NCBI RefSeq assembly: GCF_019468565.1
Contig: NZ_CP080521.1
Coordinates: 5,456,001-5,520,000, forward strand
Direction of reading: 5' to 3'
DNA from: Pseudonocardia sp. DSM 110487
GTDB lineage: Bacteria; Actinomycetota; Actinomycetes; Mycobacteriales; Pseudonocardiaceae
Length of the DNA stretch: 64,000 nucleotides
Under the pieces are notes generated by a model. That model was not told the origin of the DNA, ran no database searches, and saw nothing but the letters and a program-made list of their open reading frames with translations. Shown in pieces: positions 1 to 7,552 of this stretch. How positions within the stretch are numbered: the first letter of the stretch is position 1; every line of letters begins with the position of its first letter. A program made the position numbers and the translations under genes.

Positions 1-354
1 GAACTCGACGCGCGCGAGCGCGTAGCCGGCCATCGCGGCGATGACCACGTTGATGACGGTGTGCGAGACGGCGATGACCAGGCTGTTGCGGAAGTAGGTA
101 CCGAACGGGGCCCATTCGAGGGCCTCGGGGTAGTTGGCCCAGTCCCACACGCTCGGCAGCAGCGTCGGCGGGTAGGCCAGTACCTCCTCGCTCGTCTTGA
201 GCGACGTCAGCACCATCCACACGAACGGTGCGACCATCACCAGCGACAGCAGGATCAGCACCGCGTGCAGCACAACCTGCCCGGGCCGGGGCATACCCCC
301 CGTCCGCCCCGGCCCGGGCGCCCCCGACTCAGGCAGCCCCACCTCAGGAAGCAT
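1..354 (-). CDS. Sugar ABC transporter permease, MalG-type (partial, N-terminus only)
   Basis: Inner-membrane permease subunit of a carbohydrate ABC importer. The first 118 codons are visible; the gene runs off the left edge still in frame. After a Gly/Pro-rich cytoplasmic stretch of about 30 residues comes one hydrophobic segment (VVLHAVLILLSLVMVAPFVW), then the extracytoplasmic stretch with TSLKTSEEVLA and FGTYFRNSL that is typical of MalG/CUT1 permeases. The ATG lies inside the end of the upstream permease gene (11-bp overlap), so the two are translationally coupled. With that permease and the binding lipoprotein it forms one importer operon. The EAA loop and any downstream gene lie outside the window. 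The sugar cannot be read from the sequence. Confidence 0.85.
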   Translation of the reverse strand, partial: MLPEVGLPESGAPGPGRTGGMPRPGQVVLHAVLILLSLVMVAPFVWMVLTSLKTSEEVLAYPPTLLPSVWDWANYPEALEWAPFGTYFRNSLVIAVSHTVINVVIAAMAGYALARVEF

Positions 355-1294
355 CGTCTCTCCCGGTGATGCGCCTGCCGACGATCGTCAGCACGAGCAG
401 GAAGGCGAAGAGCACCACGCTCTGCGCGCTCGCCGTGCTCATGTCGAACCGTTGGAACGCGGACTCGTAGATCTCGTAGGTCATCACCGTCGTCGCGTTC
501 GCCGGCCCACCCCGCGGGGTCAGCACGTAGAACTGTTCGAACACCTGGAACGAGTCGATCAGCGAGATGATGAAGACGAAGAAGGTGGCGGGCCCCAGCA
601 GGGGGAGCGTGATCGAGACGAACCGGCGCACCGCGCTCGCGCCGTCGATCTCCGCCGCCTCGTACAGCTCCTCGGGGATGTTCTGCAGCGCCGCGAGGTA
701 GATGACCATCTTCAGGCCGATGCCCTTCCAGATGCTCATCAGGATCACCGAGGTCATCGCCCACGTCGGGTCGGCGGCCCATGCGGGGCCGCGAATGCCG
801 AACCACGACAGGACCCCGTTGATCACCCCGACATTCGGCTCGTACATCCACGCCCAGACCAGCGCGATCGCGACGGTCGCCGTGATGTGCGGCATGAAGA
901 TCGCCGTGCGGTACCACGCCCGTGCGCGCAGCTTCGCGTTGAGCAATGCGGCGATGACGACGGCGATCGCCATCGCGACGGGCACCGTGAAGAACGTGTA
1001 GACGAGCGTGTGCCAGACCGCGGTCCACCACGTGGGGTTCGAGAGGACCGCGACGAAGTTGTCGAGGCCGGCCCAGGTCATCGTCCCGGCGAGGATGTCG
1101 TAGTGGGTGACCGCCAGCACGAACGTCGCCACGGTCGGGATGCCGATCCACCACACCAGGTGCACGAGCGCCGGGGCGAGCATCAGGTACGCGGTGCGGC
1201 GCCGCTCGTGGCCGAAGCGCCGGTACCGGGCGCGGGGTGCAGGAGGGCGCGCCCGGGCGGCGGTAGGAGCCGTTGCAGTGCTCATGCGGGTCAC
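344..1294 (-). CDS. Sugar ABC transporter permease, MalF/UgpA-type
   Basis: Second permease of the same importer, 316 residues from a GTG whose GTGA overlaps the stop codon of the binding-protein gene; an in-frame ATG lies three codons later (1285). Hydrophobic segments start near residue 37 (LMLAPALVHLVWWIGIPTV), and the EAA loop that docks on the ATPase is visible near residue 210 (EELYEAAEIDGASAVRRF). About six membrane spans and the length are normal for CUT1 MalF/UgpA proteins. There is no ATPase gene in the visible operon; CUT1 systems often share an MsiK-type ATPase encoded elsewhere. It probably responds to the divergent LacI protein through the promoter at 2660-2688. Confidence 0.92.
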   Translation of the reverse strand: MTRMSTATAPTAARARPPAPRARYRRFGHERRRTAYLMLAPALVHLVWWIGIPTVATFVLAVTHYDILAGTMTWAGLDNFVAVLSNPTWWTAVWHTLVYTFFTVPVAMAIAVVIAALLNAKLRARAWYRTAIFMPHITATVAIALVWAWMYEPNVGVINGVLSWFGIRGPAWAADPTWAMTSVILMSIWKGIGLKMVIYLAALQNIPEELYEAAEIDGASAVRRFVSITLPLLGPATFFVFIISLIDSFQVFEQFYVLTPRGGPANATTVMTYEIYESAFQRFDMSTASAQSVVLFAFLLVLTIVGRRITGRDDAS

Positions 1295-2574
1295 CCGGTG
1301 GCGGCCGTGGCCTCGGCCGCGAAGTCGTCGAGCGCCTGTTGCGGGGTCTTCTGACCCAGCATCGCGCTCTCGATCGCGGCCTTGAACCCGTTGCGGATCT
1401 CGAGCCAGGCCGGCACACCGCCCTCGGAGTAGGCGTTGTCGAGGTTCGCCATGGCGAACTGGATCGCCTTGTTGCCCTGCACGAACTCGGAGGACTCCAG
1501 CGACCGCAGCGCCGGAATGTTGCCCCGCTGCTCGTTCGCCGCGAGCATGGGCCCCTCGGATGCGAGGAACTCCGCGAAGGCCTTCGCCGCGGCCGGGTTG
1601 CGGCTCTGCGCCGCCACGGTGGCGAGCGTGCCGCCCTGGAACACGGCCGGGCGCTCGTTGGTGATCACGAAGAACCCGATCTTGTCCTGGGCGATCAGGT
1701 CGGGAGCCGTCCGCTCGATCTCGGACCAGAAGTTGTGGTGGCCGACCATCAGCGCCGCCCGCCCCTGGGCCATCACGTTGCCGGTCGGCGACTGCGGCTG
1801 GGTGAAACCGATGTCCTCGCTGCGGTCGGCCTGGAAGACGTCGACCATGAACTGCAACGCCCCGACACCCTGTGGCGAGTTGAACGCGGGCTTTCCGTCG
1901 GGGGCGAACAGCTCACCCCCGTTGGCCCACAACAACGTCTCGAACGCCTGCCGAGGATCGATGCTGAGCACGTCCAGCCCCGCGCGCACCAGCGTGCCGT
2001 CGGGTGCGCGCTGGGTGAGCCTGCGCCCGTACTCGCGCATCTCCGCGAAGTTCTTCGGCGGCTCGGTGATACCGGCCTCGGCGAAGAGGTCCTTGCGGTA
2101 GATGCCGATCCGCGTGTCGAGCATGACCGGCAACGCGTAGACCTTGCCCTCGTAGACGCCTGCGTCCACCACGGGCTTGTAGTACTGCGACGCGAGCTGG
2201 GCGGGGTCCTTGCCCAGGTCGGCGAGCACGCCCTTGGCCGCGAACGGCGGGATCCAGCCGATCCCCATGAGCATCACGTCGTAGGGCTGGCCACCCGCGA
2301 TCGAGGCCGTCAGCTTCTCGTTGAGGTTGTTGTAGTCGCTGTAGTCCGGCTTCACCGTCACGTCGGGGTAGCGCTGCCGGAACGCGGCGATCTGTTGCTC
2401 GAGTACGGCGGCGCCGTCCGCGCCCTGGAAGATCGGCGTGAGCAGGCTGATCTCGCCGCTCACCGCCCCGTCTCCCCCACTGCCAGGTGCGGGGCCGCCG
2501 CACGCCGCGAGTACCACGAGGCCGGCCGCCGAGGCCGCCGCGGCCCGCAGGACGGACCGGCGTCGGATGGTCAT
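1291..2574 (-). CDS. Extracellular sugar-binding lipoprotein of the ABC importer
   Basis: Substrate-binding protein of 427 residues, family 1 extracellular solute-binding type. The N-terminus MTIRRRSVLR is followed by a hydrophobic stretch and the lipobox LAAC, so it should be a membrane-anchored lipoprotein; the RRRS context suggests Tat export. I chose ATG 2574 rather than the upstream in-frame start at 2592 because a GAGGGGAG ribosome-binding site sits about 7 bases before it. The body has the usual YDVMLMGIGWIP and GNVMAQGRAALMVGHHNFW elements. First gene of the importer operon, 4-bp overlap with the next. The ligand is presumably a sugar or glycoside; nothing here specifies which. Confidence 0.92.
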   Translation of the reverse strand: MTIRRRSVLRAAAASAAGLVVLAACGGPAPGSGGDGAVSGEISLLTPIFQGADGAAVLEQQIAAFRQRYPDVTVKPDYSDYNNLNEKLTASIAGGQPYDVMLMGIGWIPPFAAKGVLADLGKDPAQLASQYYKPVVDAGVYEGKVYALPVMLDTRIGIYRKDLFAEAGITEPPKNFAEMREYGRRLTQRAPDGTLVRAGLDVLSIDPRQAFETLLWANGGELFAPDGKPAFNSPQGVGALQFMVDVFQADRSEDIGFTQPQSPTGNVMAQGRAALMVGHHNFWSEIERTAPDLIAQDKIGFFVITNERPAVFQGGTLATVAAQSRNPAAAKAFAEFLASEGPMLAANEQRGNIPALRSLESSEFVQGNKAIQFAMANLDNAYSEGGVPAWLEIRNGFKAAIESAMLGQKTPQQALDDFAAEATAATG

Positions 2575-2629
2575 CGTTGAGCTCCCCTCCACTGCGGTGT
2601 GGATCGGCCGGACGGGTGGCGCTCACCAC

Positions 2630-2657
2630 TGCAACGTTGCACCATTGCAACGATGCA
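2630..2657. promoter_or_regulatory. Tandem LacI-type operators
   Basis: TGCAACGTTGCA (2630-2641) is a perfect 12-bp palindrome with the central CG step favoured by LacI/GalR regulators. A second copy with one mismatch, TGCAACGATGCA, lies at 2646-2657; the start-to-start distance is 16 bp. Both sit just downstream of the importer -10 box. The adjacent divergent LacI gene is the natural candidate for the binding protein. Confidence 0.75.
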
Positions 2658-2659
2658 CC

Positions 2660-2688
2660 AAACTAGGGGCGCCCTCATGCCCTGTCAA
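2660..2688 (-). promoter_or_regulatory. Promoter of the sugar importer operon
   Basis: On the minus strand TTGACA (2683-2688) and TAGTTT (2660-2665) are separated by exactly 17 bases, a well-formed sigma70/HrdB-type promoter. The predicted transcript start, about 2653, falls inside the first of the two operators listed separately, so repressor binding would block initiation directly. Seen in sequence; activity is inferred. Confidence 0.75.
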
Positions 2689-2735
2689 CGATCGACATGG
2701 CCCGGGCTGTGAACGCCGGAGGAGGCGCGTTGAGT

Positions 2736-3794
2736 GTGACGATCCACCAGGTCGCCGCGGAAGCGGGCGTCTCCCCGAGCACGGTGTCGAACGTGCTCAA
2801 CGGCCGCTCCGATCGGATGCTGCCGCAGACCCGCGAGCGCGTCGAGGAGGCTATCGCGCGGCTCGGGTACCGCCCCAACGGCCCGGCCCGGCAGCTGCGG
2901 ACCGGCCGCTCCCAGGTGCTCGGGCTGGTGGTGCCGTCGGTGGCGAACCCGTTCTGGGGCACGTTCGCGCGCCACCTGGAGGCCGCCGCGCTGCAGGCCG
3001 GCTACCGCGTGCTGCTGTGCAACAGCGAGCGCGAGCCGGCCAGGGAGCGCGACTACCTCGAGGAGCTGTGGGCCGACGGCATCCGCGGCGTGGTGCTGTG
3101 CTCGTCGCTGCCGTCGCTGGAACACGTGCTTCCGCTCGTGGAGCGTGGGCTCACCCTCATCGCCTTCGACCGCACCGCCCAGGCGGGCGATCCCCCGTCG
3201 CTGGTGAACATCTCCGTGGACAACGCCGTCGGCGCCGAGCTCGCCACCCGGCACCTCCTGCAGCTGGGCCACCGCACGCTCGCCTTCGTCTCCGGCTCCC
3301 TGCGCAGCGTGAACCGGCGCGCCCGGTTCCGCGGCTTCGACGCCGCCCTCGAGGAGTACGGCCTCAGCACCGAGGACGCGGTCGTCTGGTCCGGGGGCAC
3401 CCAGGACCACTACGGGGATCGCTTCGGCGACCTCGACTTCCCCGACCTCGGCCGCACCGCCGCCCGCGAGCTGCTCGCCAGCGGCCGGCCGCCCACCGCG
3501 ATCGTCGCGATCAACGACATGTGCGCGCTCGGCATCATCGCGGGCGCCCGCGACGCCGGGCTGGCCGTGGGCACCGACCTGTCCGTGGTCGGCTTCGACG
3601 ACATCGTCCTGGCCGACCTCGCCACCCCACCGCTGACCACGATCCGCCAGCCGCTCCCTGCGATGGCCGACGCCGCGTTCGCCCACCTGCGCGCAGGCGT
3701 GGAAGGGGGCGGCAGCCCACCCAACGGCGGGTCCCTGCTGCTGCGCCCGGAGCTGGTGGTGCGCAGCTCCACCGGCCCGGTGCCGCGCCCGTAG
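2736..3794 (+). CDS. LacI-family transcriptional regulator
   Basis: DNA-binding repressor of about 352 residues, divergent from the importer. Residues 1-45 form the LacI helix-turn-helix and hinge helix (VTIHQVAAEAGVSPSTVS, then LNGRSDRM). The periplasmic-binding-protein-like effector domain follows (LGLVVPSVANPFWG; AIVAINDMCALGIIAGARDAG; VVGFDDIVLADLATPPLTT). GTG 2736 is preferred: GGAGGAGG at 2718-2725 is 10 bases upstream and the protein then begins where the family normally begins. TTG 2730 is an alternative; ATG 2697 has no good ribosome-binding site. It probably senses the imported sugar and controls the operon through the palindromes at 2630-2657. Confidence 0.93.
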   Translation: MTIHQVAAEAGVSPSTVSNVLNGRSDRMLPQTRERVEEAIARLGYRPNGPARQLRTGRSQVLGLVVPSVANPFWGTFARHLEAAALQAGYRVLLCNSEREPARERDYLEELWADGIRGVVLCSSLPSLEHVLPLVERGLTLIAFDRTAQAGDPPSLVNISVDNAVGAELATRHLLQLGHRTLAFVSGSLRSVNRRARFRGFDAALEEYGLSTEDAVVWSGGTQDHYGDRFGDLDFPDLGRTAARELLASGRPPTAIVAINDMCALGIIAGARDAGLAVGTDLSVVGFDDIVLADLATPPLTTIRQPLPAMADAAFAHLRAGVEGGGSPPNGGSLLLRPELVVRSSTGPVPRP

Positions 3795-3866
3795 CACGCC
3801 GCCGCACCCCCATCTCGGCCCGCACACGCCGGGTGACGCCCCGCCCGGACCCACTAGCCTTTCCGG

Positions 3867-4538
3867 GTGCAGGTCGACCACGACGCCGGGCGCACCGGGT
3901 TCCTCGACGCGATGAAGGCGCTGCGGGCCGTGGCCGACGGGCTCGACGACGACCAGCTGCTCGTCGGCAGCCGCTGCCGGGGCTGGACGGTGGGCGACGT
4001 GCTCGTCCACGTCCACCTCGGCCTGCAGGAGATGCTGCTCGGCGTCGTCAGCCCCACCGACCGCGCCCCCGACATCGACGCCGCGAGCTACTGGAGCACC
4101 CCGGCCGGGCCCCATTCCGCGGCCAGCCCCGTGGGTCACGTGCGGTTCGTCAGGGCCATGGGCGCGGCCTACCGCAGCCCGACCGGGATCGTGGCGCACC
4201 TGCGCCCCACCGCCGACGCGCTCGCCGCCGCCGTCGACGCGTTGCCCGACGGCGTCGTCGCGATCCAGGGCCACACCATGCGCACCGGCGACTTCCTGGC
4301 CACATGGGCCTTGGAGCTCGCCGTCCACCACCTGGACCTCGGAGCCGACCTCATCCTCCCGGCGCCCGTGCCCACCGCGCTCGGGCTGGCCCGCGCCACC
4401 CTGGAGGAGCTCGCCGGAGGCCCGCTCCCGTGGGACGACCAGACGACCGTGCTGATCGCCACCGGCCGCCTCGTGCCGGACGAGGAGCAGGCCGCGCAGG
4501 CCGGCCCGATCGCCGCCCGTCTCCCCGTCCTGGGCTGA
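3867..4538 (+). CDS. Maleylpyruvate isomerase-family, mycothiol-dependent-type protein
   Basis: 223-residue protein from a GTG start, similar to the mycothiol-dependent maleylpyruvate isomerase/DinB-like fold (TIGR03083-type). The N-terminal metal-site region reads SRCRGWTVGDVLVHVHLGLQEML, matching the W-x-x-x-D-V-x-x-H pattern of the family. Later histidines (HTMRTGDFLATWALELAVHHLDLG) match the other conserved helices. Members use mycothiol as thiol cofactor for isomerisation or conjugation; most are uncharacterised, so the substrate is unknown. It stands alone between lacI and the penicillin-binding protein gene with a short gap on each side. Confidence 0.75.
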   Translation: MQVDHDAGRTGFLDAMKALRAVADGLDDDQLLVGSRCRGWTVGDVLVHVHLGLQEMLLGVVSPTDRAPDIDAASYWSTPAGPHSAASPVGHVRFVRAMGAAYRSPTGIVAHLRPTADALAAAVDALPDGVVAIQGHTMRTGDFLATWALELAVHHLDLGADLILPAPVPTALGLARATLEELAGGPLPWDDQTTVLIATGRLVPDEEQAAQAGPIAARLPVLG

Positions 4539-4588
4539 GCGCGCGGGCGCACGAGAAGATTCCAAACTGCAATATTTCTGACTGCGAC

Positions 4589-6934
4589 ATGACGTGGCCG
4601 CGGCTACGGTCTGGCGGTGTGCGGGGCCGTCTGATCATTCGGTGCGTCGGGCTGCTGCTCGGCCTCTGTCTGCTCGCCGGTGTGCTCGTGGCGGGCGTGT
4701 CCTATCCGCTGGCCGCGAGCGCGGGGCTCGCGGCCAACCAGGCGAGCGACAGCCTCAGCGGGTTGTCCGCCCAGCTCATCACGGGCGCGCTCCCCCAGAC
4801 CACCACGATCACCGACAGCCGCGGCACCCCGATCGCCCACCTGTTCGCCCAGGACCGCGAGCTCGTCACCGTCGACAAGGTGGCCCCCGCGATGATCGCC
4901 GCGCTCATCGCGGTGGAGGACCGGCGGTTCTTCGAGCACGACGGCGTCGACTGGGCCGGCACCATGCGCGCCGTGCTCGCCAACACCGCATCCGGCGACA
5001 TCGAGCAGGGCGCGTCCACCCTCACGCAGCAGTACGTCAAGAACTACACGCTCTACGTGCTGGCCAACAGCCCCACCGAGCAGCTCCAGGCGGTCGAGCA
5101 GACGCCCGCGCGCAAGCTGCGCGAGGTGCAGAGCGCGCTGCAGCTCGAGCGCCAGCTCACCAAGAACGAGATCCTCAGCCGCTACCTGAACACGGTGTTC
5201 TGGGGCAACGGCGCGTACGGCATCGCCGCTGCGGCCCGCACCTACTTCGGGGTCACCCCCGACCGGCTCACGATCCCGCAGGCCGCACTGCTCGCCGGCA
5301 TGGTGCGCAGCACCAGCGGATTCGACCCGGTGCGCCGCCCGGAGGCCGCGCAGGAACGCCGCGACCTGGTCATCAAGCTCATGCTCGAGCAGGGTATGAT
5401 CGACGACGAGCAGGCGCAGGCCGCGCTCGCGAGCCCCCTCGGCGTGGCCTCGCCGCTGAACACCCTGCCCAACGGCTGCATCGGCGCCGGTGACAACGGC
5501 TTCTTCTGCAGCTACGTCCTGCACTACCTGGCCGCGGCCGGTATCTCGCAGAACCAGCTCGCCCGTGGCGGCTACACCGTGCACACCACCCTCGACCCGG
5601 ACGCGATGGCGGCGATGAACGCCGCGCTCAAGGCGCAGGTGCCACCGGACTCGCCCGACGCCGCCGACGTCATGGCGATCGTCGCGCCCGGCGGCGACAA
5701 GCACCCGGTGCTCGCGATGGGGTCCAGCCGCGTCTTCGGCCTCGACGCCGCAGCGCGCCAGACGAGCTACGGGCTGCCCTACGAGCCGGTGAACCTCGGC
5801 GCAGGCTCGGTCTACAAGGTCTTCACCGCGGCCACCGCGCTGGAGAAGGGACTCGGCATCGACACCCAGATCGAGGTGCCGCCCGGCGGGTACGCCTCGC
5901 CGATCTACCGCGACGGCGCCGGCCGCCCCATCCCCGTGCAGAACGCCGGCAGCTACCCCCCTCGGCTGTCGCTCACCGACGCACTCGCGCAGTCGCCCAA
6001 CACCGCGTTCATCAGGCTGGAGGAGTTCACCGGCGTCCCGCCAGTCGTCGACATGGCCGTGCGGCTGGGCATGCGCTCGCTCGCCACCACCCCGTTCGTC
6101 AACCCGGCGACCGGGCGCCCGACCGACCGCTCGATCGCCGAAGTCACCAAGGCGCAGCGCCAGGCCTCGTTCACGCTCGGGGTGACCCCCACGAGCGTGC
6201 TCGAGCTCGCGAACGTCGGCGCCACGCTCGCCAGCGCGGGCAAGTGGTGCCCGCCGAGTCCCGTCGAGTCGATCACCGATTCGGCCGGCAACGCCGTGCC
6301 GGTGCCAGAGGCAGCCTGCGAGCAGGTCGTCGAACCGGGCCTGGCCAACACGCTGCTCACGGGGCTCTCCAAGGACGACAAGCCCGGCGGTACGGCGGCA
6401 GGCGCCGCGGGCCAGGTCGGCTGGAACCGGCCGATGGCAGGCAAGACCGGCACCACCCAGGTGCACCAGTCCGCCGCGTTCCTCGGGGTCGTGCCGCAGA
6501 TGTCCGGCGCCGTCATCACGTTCGACAACTCGTCGAACCCCCGGCCGCTCTGCGACGGCCCCGGCGCGCCGTTCGCCTGCCGCGTCGGCAACATCTTCGG
6601 TGGCAAGACACCGGCCCAGACCTGGTACGGCACCATGACGCCCCTGCTCGCCGCGCGCCCCGTCGAACCGCTGCCACCCACCGACCCGCGCTACGTCGCA
6701 GGCGGTCAGGCCACGCGCATCCCCGACGTCATCGGGCGTCCCGAGGCCGAGGCCCGCGCCATGCTGGAGCGCGCCGGATTCCCGGTCACCACCGGCACCG
6801 TCGACAACGCCGCGCCCGCGGGCACCATCGTCGGTCAGTCCCCCCGGGGCACGGCGCTGCCCGAGGAGACCGTGGTGCTGCAGATCAGCAGTGGCTCGGT
6901 CCCACCACCACCCCCGCCACCCGGCGCCGGCTGA
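4589..6934 (+). CDS. Class A penicillin-binding protein with C-terminal PASTA domain
   Basis: Bifunctional peptidoglycan synthase, 781 residues from ATG 4589 (GTG 4619 is an alternative; the frame is open far upstream but that part is not coding-like). One transmembrane anchor near residues 13-40. The GT51 glycosyltransferase domain has its catalytic Glu in AVEDRRFFEHDG near residue 108, followed by GASTLTQQYVKN. The transpeptidase domain has GSVYK (near 406, the active-site Ser-x-x-Lys), SPN (near 470) and KTGTT (near 619). One PASTA domain occupies about 711-770 (IPDVIGRPEAEARAMLERAG), then a proline tail. It polymerises lipid II and crosslinks peptides outside the membrane, like mycobacterial PonA proteins. 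The 50 bases upstream contain an unusually AT-rich patch, probably promoter DNA. Confidence 0.95.
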   Translation: MTWPRLRSGGVRGRLIIRCVGLLLGLCLLAGVLVAGVSYPLAASAGLAANQASDSLSGLSAQLITGALPQTTTITDSRGTPIAHLFAQDRELVTVDKVAPAMIAALIAVEDRRFFEHDGVDWAGTMRAVLANTASGDIEQGASTLTQQYVKNYTLYVLANSPTEQLQAVEQTPARKLREVQSALQLERQLTKNEILSRYLNTVFWGNGAYGIAAAARTYFGVTPDRLTIPQAALLAGMVRSTSGFDPVRRPEAAQERRDLVIKLMLEQGMIDDEQAQAALASPLGVASPLNTLPNGCIGAGDNGFFCSYVLHYLAAAGISQNQLARGGYTVHTTLDPDAMAAMNAALKAQVPPDSPDAADVMAIVAPGGDKHPVLAMGSSRVFGLDAAARQTSYGLPYEPVNLGAGSVYKVFTAATALEKGLGIDTQIEVPPGGYASPIYRDGAGRPIPVQNAGSYPPRLSLTDALAQSPNTAFIRLEEFTGVPPVVDMAVRLGMRSLATTPFVNPATGRPTDRSIAEVTKAQRQASFTLGVTPTSVLELANVGATLASAGKWCPPSPVESITDSAGNAVPVPEAACEQVVEPGLANTLLTGLSKDDKPGGTAAGAAGQVGWNRPMAGKTGTTQVHQSAAFLGVVPQMSGAVITFDNSSNPRPLCDGPGAPFACRVGNIFGGKTPAQTWYGTMTPLLAARPVEPLPPTDPRYVAGGQATRIPDVIGRPEAEARAMLERAGFPVTTGTVDNAAPAGTIVGQSPRGTALPEETVVLQISSGSVPPPPPPPGAG

Positions 6935-7020
6935 CTCCGGGGGAGTACGCCGGCGGGCGTAGGCGGAATGCCTCCGCGGAGCCGACGCCGCGGGCCCGTG
7001 CGCGGGCCAGCATCGAGGGC

Positions 7021-7476
7021 ATGACGGAGAACACCACCACGCCTTCGAAGCCCACCGGTATCCGCGCCTCCGACGCCGAGCGCGAGGCCGTGGCCGCCCG
7101 CCTGCGCGACGCCGCCACCACCGGGTTCCTCACGCTCGCCGAGGCCGACGAGCGCCAGGCCGCCGCCTACGCCGCCGTCACCCGCGACGAGCTCGTCCCG
7201 CTCACCGTCGACCTGCCCACCGCGCAGGAGCCCGCCCAGCCACGCGAGCGGTGGCGCGGTCCGCTGACCGACGGGGCACGCAGGCGGCTCGCGGTGCACG
7301 CCGTGCTCGTCGGCTTCATCGCGGTGTTCCTGGTGACCCGGTGGGCGATGGACCCCGCACCCTGGTTCTGGCCGGTGGGGCCGATCTTCTGGCTCGCGCT
7401 CAGCCTGCTCGTACACCACCGCGTCGCCACGCGCGCCGCAGCCCGAACCTCCGCAGCCCGAACCGCCGCCATCTGA
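7021..7476 (+). CDS. DUF1707 domain membrane protein
   Basis: 151 residues. The N-terminal 65 residues carry the DUF1707 pattern (IRASDAEREAVAARLRDA, then GFLTLAEADERQAAAYAAVTRDEL), a small SHOCT-like helical domain common in actinobacteria. Two hydrophobic segments follow (AVLVGFIAVFLVTRWAMD and FWPVGPIFWLALSLLVH), then an Ala/Arg-rich tail. The role of the family is not established. It lies 86 bases after the penicillin-binding protein gene, in the same direction, and could be co-transcribed. Confidence 0.85.
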   Translation: MTENTTTPSKPTGIRASDAEREAVAARLRDAATTGFLTLAEADERQAAAYAAVTRDELVPLTVDLPTAQEPAQPRERWRGPLTDGARRRLAVHAVLVGFIAVFLVTRWAMDPAPWFWPVGPIFWLALSLLVHHRVATRAAARTSAARTAAI

Positions 7477-7552
7477 CGGCGGTACCGGCTGCCGCTGCCC
7501 GAGCGTGAACGTGCTCCTACCCTGTGCGCAGATCATCGGGGGGATCACGAGC

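Noticed and set aside
2438..4588. In-frame extension upstream of the penicillin-binding protein
   Set aside because: Runs through lacI and the mycothiol-type gene in another frame with Arg-rich nonsense sequence; the real protein starts near 4589.
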